64,000 nucleotides of DNA from Termitidicoccus mucosus. GTDB lineage: Bacteria > Verrucomicrobiota > Verrucomicrobiia > Opitutales > Opitutaceae. Where the stretch lies: the NCBI RefSeq assembly GCF_038725785.1, contig NZ_CP109796.1, positions 806,001 to 870,000 of the forward strand, read 5' to 3'. The notes beneath the pieces were generated by a model that did not search any database, was not told where the DNA came from, and saw only the letters and a list, made by a program, of their open reading frames with translations. Position 1 is the first letter of the stretch; each line of letters starts with the position of its first letter. Positions 53,269-62,433 of the stretch are shown piece by piece. The position numbers were made by a program, and so were the translations under genes.

Positions 53269-55827
53269 ATGAAAACCGCAATATCATATCAAATAAAATT
53301 GAGACTGAGTCCATATCGCGTGCTAAACGTACTCATTCTCGCCGTCGCATTGGCATGCCAAGCGCATGCCCAGACTGCCATCGACACCGGCACCGCCTCA
53401 CCCGCCAAGCCCGCCGAAATCGAGGTCACGGTGACCGCCGATCCCGCCGAAAATCCCGCCACCGGCCGCTATGTGCTCACCGCCGGGCAGATCGAAACCC
53501 GCCCCATGGCCAACAGCAACCTCACCGACTTGCTGCGCAGCCATCCGGTCGTGCAATTCTCCAACCACAGCCAGAACAGCCTCACGCAGGGCGAGATCAA
53601 GCCCGACGCCATTTCCATGCACGGCTCGCGCCCCTATGAGGGTTTGTTCACCCTCGACGGCGTCCGCATGAACAACGACCTCGACCCGGTCGATCCCGGC
53701 AACGGCGTCACGCTGGCCTACGGCACTTCCAGCGAGCAGGGATTCTACCTCGACAGCCGCCTGATCGAAAGCCTCGCGGTTTACGACTCCAACATCTCCG
53801 CGCGCTACAGCGGCTTCACCGGCGGCGTGGTCGAGGCCGGTTCGCGCAGTTGGAAGGGCGGACAGGGCGGACGGATTTTCTTCCGCCACACCGACTCGGA
53901 TTGGAACGAGACCATCACCGACGACCGCCTCGAATTCGACAGCGCCAACAACGACCGCTCCAATCCCGCGCGCTTCCAGCCCGACTACAAAAAAAGCGAC
54001 TACGGCGCGTGGGCCGAGACCGGCCTGACCAAAAACCTCGGCATCGTCGTCAGCGCCTCGCGCCGCGACTCGAAAATCCCCATGCTGTATCTGGGCGGAG
54101 CGAGCTATGACATCGAGGGCGAGGAGCTGGTCGAGATCGACAGCCCGACCGGCTACAGAAACCAACGCCGCCAGTCCGACAACCTTTCCGCCAAGCTCTC
54201 CTGGTATCCCACGGCGGAAACCACCCTCCACTGGACGATGCTGTATTCCGGTTACGAGGAGGACATGTTCATGAACGGCTCGGCCAATTCCGGCTATCAC
54301 AACGAGCACGACGGCCTCGGCGGCATCCTCAACCTCGAGCAGGCGACCCGGCTCGGCAAACTGGAGCTCACCGCCAGCTATCGCGACATGAAGGACGCGC
54401 GCGACAGCGACACCCACTATCAGGTGCAGGTGCTGGATTACACCGACTGGGAAAACCAGAAATCATTTGTGTCCGGCGGTCCCGGCAGTCTGGACAGCCG
54501 CCAAAAAAATGCGGAGCTGGATGCCGTGTTCACCTTTGACCGTTTCCAGACCGGCGCGGTCGGCCACCGGATGCTTGCCGGCGCGGGGCTGAACCATGTG
54601 AAAGCCGACTTCACCCGGGATGAAACGCATTACGCCCCCACCTTCATTATTTCGGGCGGCTATGTCATGCCCTATCAGGCCGACGCCTTTTTTGCCGGCT
54701 CGGAGGACGCCCGCTACACCAGCTACCACGTCTTCGCGGAGGATGCGATGAAATGGAAACGTTTGACCCTGCGCCTCGGCCTGCGCATGGACCGCGACGA
54801 TTTCATCGGCCGCAACAACCTCGCCCCGCGCGCGTCCCTCTCGCTGGATGTTTTCGGCGACGAGCGCAGCGTCGTCACCGTCGGCGCCAACCGCTACTAC
54901 GGCAGCTCGATGCTCACCTACGCGCTCTACGGCGCGCAAAACAACGGGCTCAACCACGTTTATTACGGCTTCACCCTCCCGCTCGACAGCCCGGACAACG
55001 ACTGGACGCCGACCCATGACTACGAGGGTCTCGACAGCCTGAAAACACCCTACAGCGACGAGCTGATGGTGGCCCTGAACCAACGCTGGCGCAACAGCCA
55101 GTGGTTTCTCCAATACGTCCACCGCGCGCATCGCGACGAAGTGCGCAGCCGCCCCAAGTATGATGCGGACCCCGGCACCGGTTATGAATTCTGGCGCAGC
55201 ATCCGCGAATTCACCAATGACAGCGAGACCGACAGCGACAACGTTTTCCTGAGCGTGCGGAACATCAAGCCCGTGGTCTGGCGCGGCATCGGGAACACCT
55301 TCGGCGCCTCCGTGGCATGGCAGGAAACCAAAAGCGACACCGCCCTCGAACTCGGCTACTCCGAACTCGACCTGACCCTGAATGTCGATCCGCGCTACGC
55401 GTGGTACAACGGCAGCGTGATCGACGCCAGGGACCTGCCCGCGACCGATTTCAACGCGCCGTGGAAAGTCAATCTGGACTGGCAGGCGGAATGGAAGAAG
55501 GCCGGCCTGTCGATGTTCAACCGCGTGACGTGGGAAAGCAGCCGCGACCAAGTGTATAAACACAATTCCGGCACGGATGACTATTACCCGCTGCCCGACG
55601 GCCGGCGCGCGCGCAAATACAGCACGGCGCGCATCGGCTCGCTCTGGCGCTGGGACGTCACCCTGCAATGGCAGCCCGCCTTCGCCCGCGGCCTCGGTTT
55701 CAGCGCGGAGGTCAGCAATGTGTTCAACCGGAAAAACCAGGCTGACGTGATGACATGGAATGACACGACCTACAAGGTTTACCAACCCGGGCGCCAAGTC
55801 TGGCTCGGCGTGTTTTTCGATTTCTGA
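53269..55827 (+). CDS. TonB-dependent outer-membrane receptor
   Basis: The 852-residue receptor has a signal peptide (VLNVLILAVALACQAHAQT). The plug is NLTDLLRSHPVVQFSNHSQNSLTQGEIKPDAISMHGSRPYEGLFTLDGVRMNNDLD...LIESLAVYDSNISARYSGFTGGVVEAGSRSW, and the barrel ends in Phe (QVWLGVFFDF). It shares the leader KLRLSP and the YSGFTGGVVEA plug motif with the receptor at 49405, indicating an old duplication, although the barrels are very different. It is the last gene of the TonB/PepSY/ABC cluster. Confidence 0.9.
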   Translation: MKTAISYQIKLRLSPYRVLNVLILAVALACQAHAQTAIDTGTASPAKPAEIEVTVTADPAENPATGRYVLTAGQIETRPMANSNLTDLLRSHPVVQFSNHSQNSLTQGEIKPDAISMHGSRPYEGLFTLDGVRMNNDLDPVDPGNGVTLAYGTSSEQGFYLDSRLIESLAVYDSNISARYSGFTGGVVEAGSRSWKGGQGGRIFFRHTDSDWNETITDDRLEFDSANNDRSNPARFQPDYKKSDYGAWAETGLTKNLGIVVSASRRDSKIPMLYLGGASYDIEGEELVEIDSPTGYRNQRRQSDNLSAKLSWYPTAETTLHWTMLYSGYEEDMFMNGSANSGYHNEHDGLGGILNLEQATRLGKLELTASYRDMKDARDSDTHYQVQVLDYTDWENQKSFVSGGPGSLDSRQKNAELDAVFTFDRFQTGAVGHRMLAGAGLNHVKADFTRDETHYAPTFIISGGYVMPYQADAFFAGSEDARYTSYHVFAEDAMKWKRLTLRLGLRMDRDDFIGRNNLAPRASLSLDVFGDERSVVTVGANRYYGSSMLTYALYGAQNNGLNHVYYGFTLPLDSPDNDWTPTHDYEGLDSLKTPYSDELMVALNQRWRNSQWFLQYVHRAHRDEVRSRPKYDADPGTGYEFWRSIREFTNDSETDSDNVFLSVRNIKPVVWRGIGNTFGASVAWQETKSDTALELGYSELDLTLNVDPRYAWYNGSVIDARDLPATDFNAPWKVNLDWQAEWKKAGLSMFNRVTWESSRDQVYKHNSGTDDYYPLPDGRRARKYSTARIGSLWRWDVTLQWQPAFARGLGFSAEVSNVFNRKNQADVMTWNDTTYKVYQPGRQVWLGVFFDF

Positions 55828-55844
55828 ACCCCGGCCTGCGCCAT

Positions 55845-55878
55845 TCTCCCCCGGCCCGCATGGCGGGCCGCAGGGAGA
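55845..55878 (+). terminator. hairpin after the second receptor gene
   Basis: GGCCCGC, loop ATG, GCGGGCC with outer TCTCCC/GGGAGA pairing lies 18 bp after the stop codon. There is no T-run, so rho-independent termination is uncertain. Confidence 0.4.
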
Positions 55879-55895
55879 GGCGACCGGCCCGTGGC

Positions 55896-56023
55896 GTAGC
55901 GCAGCATCCTTGCCTGCCGTCAAAACAGAAGGCGCGAAGCGCCGCTGACTTTTTCTCTCCTTCCCAAAAGAATGCCGCGCTTCGCGCGACCATTTTCGAC
56001 GGCAGGCAATGATGCTGCGCTAC
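55896..56023. repeat. REPIN, family F full copy with changed arms
   Basis: The left arm is GTAG, GCAGCATCCTTGCC and the right arm is its inverse with one mismatch. Both arms carry the same deviation from the family (CAGCAT for CAGGCAT). Inner hairpins GGCGCGAAGCGCC and GCGCTTCGCGC flank a T-rich centre. It separates the convergent receptor and hisB genes. Confidence 0.85.
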
Positions 56024-56077
56024 GGACGGCTGGCGCGGGGTCGCTGGCATCCGCTTCCTGTCGCGCCCGGGGAGCGG

Positions 56078-56674
56078 TTACAATTTTCCCTTCGTGCTCG
56101 GCAACTGCCCGGCGGCGCGGGGGTCGATCCGGGTGGCGGCGTCAAGGGCGCGGGCAAGGCCCTTGAAAATCGCCTCGGCGACGTGGTGCGGCTCCTCGCC
56201 GTATTCGAGCTTCACATGCAGGTTGCAGGCCAGCGCGTTGCTGAAGGCGCGGCAAAATTCCTTCACCAGAATGATGTTGAAATCGCGCACGAACATCGTC
56301 GGCGCATCGGCCTCATACACGAGATGCGCGCGGCCGCCGAGGTCCACGACCACGCGGGCCAGCGCCTCGTCCATGGGCAGCAGGAAAAACCCATAACGGC
56401 GGATGCCGAGCTTGTCGCCCAGCGCGGCGCGAAACGCCTCGCCGAGCACGATGCCGGTGTCCTCGACCGTGTGGTGATAATCGACCGCGACGTCGCCGAC
56501 GCATTTCACGTCGAGGTCGAAAAGGCCGTGCCTGGCGAAGAGCGTGAGCATGTGGTCGAAAAACGGCACGCCCGTGTCGATGCGCGATTTGCCCGCGCCG
56601 TCGATTGCCAGCGTGAGCGTGATGTCGGTTTCGGCGGTTTTCCGCGCGATTTTTGCTATGCGTTCGTTAGCCAT
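56078..56674 (-). CDS. hisB: imidazoleglycerol-phosphate dehydratase
   Basis: ATG at 56674 gives 198 residues, the standard length for monofunctional HisB. Metal-binding motifs are [44 protein letters not shown] and [21 protein letters not shown], with the final [17 protein letters not shown] typical of the C-terminus. It catalyses the sixth step of histidine biosynthesis. It overlaps the 3' end of hisC by 19 bp, so the two are co-transcribed and probably coupled. Confidence 0.96.
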   Translation of the reverse strand: MANERIAKIARKTAETDITLTLAIDGAGKSRIDTGVPFFDHMLTLFARHGLFDLDVKCVGDVAVDYHHTVEDTGIVLGEAFRAALGDKLGIRRYGFFLLPMDEALARVVVDLGGRAHLVYEADAPTMFVRDFNIILVKEFCRAFSNALACNLHVKLEYGEEPHHVAEAIFKGLARALDAATRIDPRAAGQLPSTKGKL

Positions 56675-57813
56675 GCTTGAAGGGATTGGTGGACGGCGTC
56701 CATTTCGGCGTCGGTGCCCACGCTGATGCGCAGGAACGACGCGGTCAAGGGATGTCCGGGGAAATATCGCACGAGGATCTTGTTCGCGCGCAGGTGCTCG
56801 TAGGCTGCGGCGGCGACGGCGGGGCCGGTCTCGCCGCGGGCGTTGCACGGCTCGGTGAAAATGAAGTTCGCCTGCGAGGGATAAGTGAACCAGCCGAGCC
56901 CGCCGGTTTCCGGCGGGCCGCCCCAGCGCGCGAGGTGGAGGTCGCGCGTGTGTTTTATTTTTGCGATGACATCGTCGTAATAGGCGGTGTCGCCGATGGC
57001 GGCGAGCGCGGCGGCTTGTGAGAGGCGCGAGACGTTGTAGCTGTCGCGCACGCGGTCGAGGATGGCGATGGTGCCGGCGTGCGCGAGCGCGTAGCCGACG
57101 CGGATGCCGGCGAGCGCATGGGCCTTGGAAAGCGTGCGCGTGACGACCAGGTTCGGATAACGCGCGAGCAGCGGCACCGCGTCCTCGCGCGCGAACGGCG
57201 CGTAGGCTTCGTCCACCACGAGCAAACCGCGATAGGCCGCGAGCACCCGCTCGATCTCGGCTCGTCCGAACGCGACGCCGGTGGGCGCGTTGGGCGAGGT
57301 CAGGATAAACGCGCGGGCCGGCGACGCGGCGATCTTTTCAACCGGCAGCCGCATCGTCCGCTCAAACTCCACCGCCTCCGCGCGGCCGTCCTGGATGGCG
57401 ACGAGCACCGGATAAAGCGAGTAGCTCGGCACGGTGAAGCTCAGCGCGGCTTCCGGCGAGCAAAAGGCGCGCACGAGGAGATTCAGCACATCGTCGGAGC
57501 CGTTGCCCACGCAGACGTTGGCCGCGCGCAGGCCGTGGCCGTGATGCGCTGCGATCGCCTCGCGCAGGGGCGCGCTCGTCGGGCTCGGGTAAAGCCGCAG
57601 GCTCGCGCCATCCTCGCCCAGTTCGCGCCGCACCGCCTCGGCCACGCGCGGGCTGGGCGGATACGGGCACTCGTTGGTGTTGAGCTTTATCCAGCCCGGT
57701 TCGGTCGGCTGGAGTCCCGGCGTGTAGGCGTGGAGCCGCGCGACATGCGGAAGCGCGAGGTCGTCGATGGAGGCGGCGGAGGGAATGGGAGACGATGTGT
57801 TGGCTGCGGTCAT
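56656..57813 (-). CDS. hisC: histidinol-phosphate aminotransferase
   Basis: ATG at 57813 gives 385 residues. This fold-type I PLP aminotransferase has [56 protein letters not shown], the PLP lysine in [17 protein letters not shown], and the arginine region FLRISVGT. It makes histidinol phosphate. The N-terminal extension before [12 protein letters not shown] is short and Ser/Ala-rich. It precedes hisB in the same operon and is divergent from the NCS2 permease gene. Confidence 0.95.
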   Translation of the reverse strand: MTAANTSSPIPSAASIDDLALPHVARLHAYTPGLQPTEPGWIKLNTNECPYPPSPRVAEAVRRELGEDGASLRLYPSPTSAPLREAIAAHHGHGLRAANVCVGNGSDDVLNLLVRAFCSPEAALSFTVPSYSLYPVLVAIQDGRAEAVEFERTMRLPVEKIAASPARAFILTSPNAPTGVAFGRAEIERVLAAYRGLLVVDEAYAPFAREDAVPLLARYPNLVVTRTLSKAHALAGIRVGYALAHAGTIAILDRVRDSYNVSRLSQAAALAAIGDTAYYDDVIAKIKHTRDLHLARWGGPPETGGLGWFTYPSQANFIFTEPCNARGETGPAVAAAAYEHLRANKILVRYFPGHPLTASFLRISVGTDAEMDAVHQSLQAWLTNA

Positions 57814-57994
57814 GGATGGGATTCGCAGGCGCTGAAACGTCGCGAAAGGCGGCGATTCACGCAAAAAACGGCTCATTTGGCGAGGGGAAGAATGCGCATG
57901 GGGCGCCCCATGACAGCAAAAAATGCCCTGAAATGATGCTGGCGCCCGCGGCCCCGTTCGCGCAAAGCTCGACGGCTTCCATCCCCTCATCCAC

Positions 57995-59350
57995 ATGTTC
58001 AAGCTTCAGGAAAACAAAACCACCGTCAGCCGCGAGCTTCAGGCCGGGCTGACCACGTTTGCCGCGATGGCCTACATCCTCGCGGTCAACCCCGCCATCC
58101 TCGCCAACAGCTACGGCGCCGGCATGAACCAGGCCGCGCTCGTCACCATCACCGCGCTCAGCGCCGCGACCGCGACCATCCTGATGGCGCTCATGACCAA
58201 CTACCCCCTCGCGCTCGCGCCGGGCATGGGCATCAACGCCATGTTTTCCTTCTACATTTGCGGCCAGCTCCAGGTTCCGTGGAGCGATGCGCTTGGCATG
58301 GTCTGCATCAACGGCTGCATCTTCCTGCTCCTCTCGCTCACCGGCGTGCGCGAGCGCATCGTGAAGGCGATCCCGCATTCGCTCAAGATCGCCATCACCT
58401 GCGGCATCGGCATGTTCATCGCGTTCATCGGCCTGAAAAACGCCGGTGTGATCGTGAGCAACCCCGCCACATTTGTCGCGGCCGGCGATTTCACCGGCGG
58501 CTCCGCCGCGCTCTGCCTCGCGGGCATCGTGCTCATCGCCATCCTCGTCGCGCGCCGCGTGCCTGGCGCCATCGTCATCGGCATTCTCGCCATCACCATC
58601 GTCGGCGCGTTTGTGACCGGCACCCCGGCCACCGGCGCCGAGCCCGCCAAAATGGTTACGCAACTGCCGGGCTCGCTCGCGGGCTTTTTCAGCCTGCCCT
58701 CCTCGCCCGAGCCCCACTTTCTCAAGCTGACCTTCGGCTTCCTCACCACCAAGGCCGCGTTCTTCGCCGCGCTGCCCGTCATCCTCACGCTCCTGCTCAT
58801 CGACATGTTTGACAACATCGGCACGCTCATCGGCGTGACCAAGCGCGCCGGCTTCCTCGACAAGGACGGCAACCTCCCCAAGGTCGGCCGCGCCCTCGTG
58901 GCCGATTCCATCGCCGCCATCCTCAGTTCGCTCTTCGGCACGTCCACCGTGGTCAGCTACGTCGAGTCCGCTTCCGGCGTCGAGGCCGGCGGACGCACCG
59001 GCCTCACCTCCGTCACGACCGCCGTGCTCATGCTGCTGGCGCTTTTCCTCACGCCACTCATCCTCGCCATCCCCGCCGCCGCAACCGCGCCCGCGCTCGT
59101 GATCGTCGGCGTCTTCATGATGCAGTCCGTGATCGAAATCAAAATGGAGGACTTCGCCACCGCCGTGCCGGCCATCCTCACCATCTTCGCGATTCCGCTC
59201 ACGTTCAGCATCGCCGAGGGCATCGGCATCGGCCTCATCAGCGCCGTGCTCCTCGCCGTGTTCACCGGCAAGGCCCGCTCCATCTCCCTTGTCGGCTACG
59301 CGATCGCGGTTATATTCTTTCTCCAATTCTTCAAGATCTTCCCATTCTAA
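57995..59350 (+). CDS. NCS2-family nucleobase permease (AzgA-like, guanine/hypoxanthine type)
   Basis: This 451-residue protein has about 13 hydrophobic segments. AzgA-type motifs are RELQAGLTTFAAMAYILAVNPAILA, ALAPGMGINAMFSFYICG, ITCGIGMFIAFIGLKNAG, LLLIDMFDNIGTLIGVTKRAGFLDKDGNLPKVGRALVADSIAAI and GTSTVVSYVESASGVEAGGRTGLTSV. The family imports purine bases with protons. Its neighbour is a GTP-cyclohydrolase-like gene, so the pair may deal with purine or pyrimidine metabolism. Confidence 0.9.
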   Translation: MFKLQENKTTVSRELQAGLTTFAAMAYILAVNPAILANSYGAGMNQAALVTITALSAATATILMALMTNYPLALAPGMGINAMFSFYICGQLQVPWSDALGMVCINGCIFLLLSLTGVRERIVKAIPHSLKIAITCGIGMFIAFIGLKNAGVIVSNPATFVAAGDFTGGSAALCLAGIVLIAILVARRVPGAIVIGILAITIVGAFVTGTPATGAEPAKMVTQLPGSLAGFFSLPSSPEPHFLKLTFGFLTTKAAFFAALPVILTLLLIDMFDNIGTLIGVTKRAGFLDKDGNLPKVGRALVADSIAAILSSLFGTSTVVSYVESASGVEAGGRTGLTSVTTAVLMLLALFLTPLILAIPAAATAPALVIVGVFMMQSVIEIKMEDFATAVPAILTIFAIPLTFSIAEGIGIGLISAVLLAVFTGKARSISLVGYAIAVIFFLQFFKIFPF

Positions 59351-59352
59351 AA

Positions 59353-59370
59353 GGCGGCGGCTGCGCCGCC
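59353..59370 (+). terminator. GC hairpin after the permease gene
   Basis: GGCGGC, loop GGCTGC, GCCGCC lies 3 bp after the stop codon and is followed by an AT-rich stretch (AGTTTAAG). It is plausible as a weak terminator. Confidence 0.45.
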
Positions 59371-59443
59371 AGTTTAAGTCTCAAGTTTAAGTTTAAGCCC
59401 ACCCCTTCGCATTTTAACTTCAACTTAAACTTCAACTTCAACT
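59371..59443. repeat. low-complexity inverted repeat (AAGTTTAAG words)
   Basis: Left arm AGTTTAAGTCTCAAGTTTAA and right arm CTTCAACTTAAACTTCAACT are built of short AAGTTT/AACTTC words. They are separated by about 22 bp. It lies between the permease and cyclohydrolase genes. Confidence 0.65.
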
Positions 59444-59489
59444 GCCCGCGCAGCGACATCCTTCGCGGCCCGATAAACCCGCCCGTCCC

Positions 59490-61100
59490 TTGAGCAAAAT
59501 CGTCAAATTCACCACCCTCCAAAACACCGCCGCCGCCCGCGCCGCCGAGCCGGGCGGCGTGCCTGACTTTGCCACGCTTATCCGCGAGTTCCAGCACGGC
59601 TTCGGCAGCGCCCGCTCGCCCGGCTCGCCCGACGACCGCCCGCTCTACGGCCAGACCCTCTACATCGCGAGTTGTGCGCTCGACATGCGCTTCGGGGCGT
59701 TCCGTGCGCACATTTTCCAGGACATCATCGACAAGCACTACATCATCGCGCTCGTCCACGGCGACATCTGCGGCGCGGAAACCCTTTACACCCGGCTTCA
59801 CTCTTCCTGCGTCACCAGCGAAACGCTCCGCGGCATCGACTGCGACTGCGTCCAGCAACTCGAAGGCGCCCTCGAAGTCATCGCGAAAAAAGGCCGCGGC
59901 ATCCTCTTCTACCTCATGCAGGAAGGCCGCGGTGTCGGTTACACCGGCAAGGCCCGCGACCGCATGCTCGTGCAGGCCTCGCTTGACCAACTCGACACCT
60001 TCCAGGCCTACGCCGCCATGGGCCTGCGCAAGGACCACCGCAACTACGACAACATCTCGCACATCTGCCATCTCCTCGGCATCACCGCCTCGTTCATCGT
60101 CCTCACCAACAACCCCGACAAACTCGACGCCCTTCGCGCTCAGGGCATCAACGTCGTCGCCGCCGAGCCCATCGAGTTCGAGCCCTCGCCGTTCAACCTC
60201 TCCTACCTCACCTCGAAGGCCACCGGCGGCCATCACCTCACCCGCCCCGCCGCCTCCGACATCGAGCGCGCCCTGCCGCCCGAGCCCGTCACCGCCTTCC
60301 GCCCGCACGCCCTCGCCCACGCGCGCCGCTTCATCTACGCGGCGAGTTATTTCCTGCCCATCAAGCCCGTTGACAACGAGATCCTGCTCAACGCCGCCCA
60401 GTTTCCCAAAATCTTCCCCGACGGCACCCTTGAACGCCATCTGACCGGCCCCCGCCCGCTCATCACCGGCTACCGGCTTATCCGCAACAACCGCTTCTTG
60501 GTCCGCATCGACAAGCCCGCCCTCGTCACCCATGCCCGCGCGCATCCCGACGATCCCGTGACCGGCCTCCTCACCACGCCCTACTGGTTCCGCACCCACG
60601 TTTACTACGACATCGTCACCAGCCAGGACTTCGTCGTCCTCACCCACGGCGCGCCCGGCCTCGCCGACATCCCCGTCATCCGCATCCACAGCGAATCCCT
60701 CTTCAACCGCTTTCCGCTGCGCGCCGTCGCCAACCGCGACAAAATGAAGCAGTCCATTCACCACATCGTCACCTACGGCGTCGGCGCGATGCTCCTTCTC
60801 CATAACGACGGGCGCGGGGCCGGCTTCGGCGCCTACGCGACCGACCGCATGATGTCCGAGACCGGCCAGGCGCTTTCCACCGACGAAGCCTACCGCAAGC
60901 TTGGCGTGGGCTACGACAGCCGCGACTACGACGCCGCGATGCTTCTCCTGCGCCACCACATACCCAACGAAAAAATCCAGATGATCATGAACTCCCCGGC
61001 GAGCCTGGTGAAAAAAAACGAATACGCCGCCGCGCTCAACGCCCACAAGTTCGACATCGAGAAATGGATCTTCCTCGACGACCATGCGGACGAAAAGTGA
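59490..61100 (+). CDS. tandem-domain GTP cyclohydrolase II-like protein
   Basis: The start is TTG at 59490; 536 residues. The N-terminal GCH2 domain keeps the zinc cysteines (C107 in RLHSSCVTS, C118 and C120 in DCDC), GRGILFYLMQEGRGVGY, and the catalytic Asp182/Arg184 in KDHRNY. A second domain (about residues 325-520) repeats the plan but has S403 instead of the first cysteine (RIHSESLF), lacks the CDC pair (NRDKMKQSI), and keeps DGRGAGF and D476/R478. Ordinary RibA is about 200 residues with one domain. A riboflavin role or a URC1-like pyrimidine-catabolism role (suggested by the adjacent nucleobase permease) are both open. Confidence 0.8.
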   Translation: MSKIVKFTTLQNTAAARAAEPGGVPDFATLIREFQHGFGSARSPGSPDDRPLYGQTLYIASCALDMRFGAFRAHIFQDIIDKHYIIALVHGDICGAETLYTRLHSSCVTSETLRGIDCDCVQQLEGALEVIAKKGRGILFYLMQEGRGVGYTGKARDRMLVQASLDQLDTFQAYAAMGLRKDHRNYDNISHICHLLGITASFIVLTNNPDKLDALRAQGINVVAAEPIEFEPSPFNLSYLTSKATGGHHLTRPAASDIERALPPEPVTAFRPHALAHARRFIYAASYFLPIKPVDNEILLNAAQFPKIFPDGTLERHLTGPRPLITGYRLIRNNRFLVRIDKPALVTHARAHPDDPVTGLLTTPYWFRTHVYYDIVTSQDFVVLTHGAPGLADIPVIRIHSESLFNRFPLRAVANRDKMKQSIHHIVTYGVGAMLLLHNDGRGAGFGAYATDRMMSETGQALSTDEAYRKLGVGYDSRDYDAAMLLLRHHIPNEKIQMIMNSPASLVKKNEYAAALNAHKFDIEKWIFLDDHADEK

Positions 61101-61287
61101 CAAGGTGAAAATCCCAAATCACGAAATCCCTTCCGAGCGAAGCGAGAAGCCTGACAATTCCAAAAAAATTCCAATGGAAGAAATCCCAAATCTCAAAAGA
61201 GCGCGGCGCCGCTCTCCTTTGTTTTTTTTGAAATTTGGATATTTGGAATTTTTTTTGTGATTTGGAAATTTGTGATTTGGAAATTTC
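61099..61287. repeat. low-complexity inverted repeat (AAATCCCAAATC/GATTTGGAAATTT words)
   Basis: The left part has AAATCCC, AAATCAC, GAAATCCC, AATTCCAA and similar words; the right part has GAAATTTGG, ATTTGGAATT, GATTTGGAAATTT. Arms are imperfect. It begins at the end of the cyclohydrolase gene and fills most of the 229-bp gap before rsmA. Confidence 0.65.
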
Positions 61288-61329
61288 CCCGCAGCCATTC
61301 CATTCCTTTTCCACCGCCCAGCCTCCCCG

Positions 61330-62229
61330 ATGCCGCTCTCGCCCTCAGCCACGCGCGAATTGCTCGCGAAACTCGGACACCATCCGAAACGCTTCCTCGG
61401 GCAAAACTTCCTTGTCGATGGCAACATTGTCCGCAAATCCCTCGAACTCGCCCGCATCGCCCCCGGCGACATCGTGGTCGAAATCGGCCCCGGCCTCGGC
61501 ACGCTGACCTCCGCCCTGCTCCGCGCCGGCGCGACCGTGTGGGCCGTGGAAAAAGACCGCGCGCTCCACGCCCACCTCGCCGCCACGCTCGCCCGCGAGT
61601 TTCCCGAAACCTTTCACCTCCTCGAAGGCGACGCCGTCGAGCACCCGATCGCCGGACTGCCGTCCGGCGAAGTGACAAGTGACAAGTATCAAGTGGCAAG
61701 TGAAGCGTCCGGCACGGCAGCGCCCCACTCCGCAGCCCGCACTCCGCCGCCCGCCTTCAAGATCGTCGCCAACCTCCCCTATGCCATCTCGACCCCTTGG
61801 ATGGACGCGATCCTCGGCGGCCCGCTGCCCGCGCGCATGGTGCTCATGCTGCAACAGGAAGCCGCCCAGCGCTACGCCGCCACGCCCGGTTCGAAACAAT
61901 TCAGCGCCATCTCGATTTTCCTGCAAAACGCCTACGATCTCGCCCCCGGCCACAAAGTCGCCGCCGCCTGCTTCCATCCGCGCCCCGAGGTCGAGTCCTG
62001 CCTGCTTCACCTCGTGCGCAAATCCGAGCCCTTCGTGTTTTCCCCGCAGGCGAAGGCCGCCATCCGCGCCTGCTTCCAGCAACGCCGCAAGCAACTCGGC
62101 GCGCTCCTGCGCAACCGCCTGCCCGACCACGGCCGCGCCTGGCTCGACACCCTCGCCGCCCACGGCCACGACGCCCGCTCCCGCCCCGAGCAAATCCCGC
62201 CCGCGCTCTGGACCGCGCTCGGCCGATGA
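61330..62229 (+). CDS. rsmA: 16S rRNA dimethyladenosine transferase with repeat-derived insertion
   Basis: The 299-residue KsgA-type enzyme has KRFLGQNFLVDGNIVRKSLELA, SAM motif VEIGPGLGTLTSALL, motif VWAVEKDR, the catalytic NLPYAIST, and the C-terminal FHPRPEVESCLLHL. It dimethylates two adenosines in 16S rRNA helix 45. Residues about 112-141 (EVTSDKYQVASEASGTAAPHSAARTPPPA) lie just before the FKIVANLPY strand, where the family normally has a short loop. Part of this insert is encoded by the AAGTGAC repeat words at 61670-61703. Confidence 0.93.
   Translation: MPLSPSATRELLAKLGHHPKRFLGQNFLVDGNIVRKSLELARIAPGDIVVEIGPGLGTLTSALLRAGATVWAVEKDRALHAHLAATLAREFPETFHLLEGDAVEHPIAGLPSGEVTSDKYQVASEASGTAAPHSAARTPPPAFKIVANLPYAISTPWMDAILGGPLPARMVLMLQQEAAQRYAATPGSKQFSAISIFLQNAYDLAPGHKVAAACFHPRPEVESCLLHLVRKSEPFVFSPQAKAAIRACFQQRRKQLGALLRNRLPDHGRAWLDTLAAHGHDARSRPEQIPPALWTALGR
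61670..61703 (+). repeat. heptad-word repeat inside rsmA
   Basis: Words AAGTGAC, AAGTGAC, AAGTATC, AAGTGGC, AAGTG follow each other in frame within rsmA. They are the same as in the intergenic repeat at 16654-16779. It encodes SDKYQVAS in the protein. Confidence 0.75.
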
Positions 62230-62433
62230 CCCGGAAGTGATGCCGCCCGTTTTCCAAGTCTTTCTTCTTGGCAGACTCCCGCCTCGCCCGAAACTCTTTC
62301 CGCCCAGCCATGTCCATTTGCAGGGAGGGAAACCGGGCGATGACACCGCCGCCGATTTCACACCTGTTTTCTCGCGCTTGAAAAAGCCGCCCGCGTCTTC
62401 ATTACTTTTTCCTTTCGTTCGAAACTCCACTCT

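Noticed and set aside
59331-61103. 590-codon minus-strand frame opposite the cyclohydrolase gene
   Set aside because: No recognisable motif; the plus-strand frame has conserved GCH2 catalytic residues.
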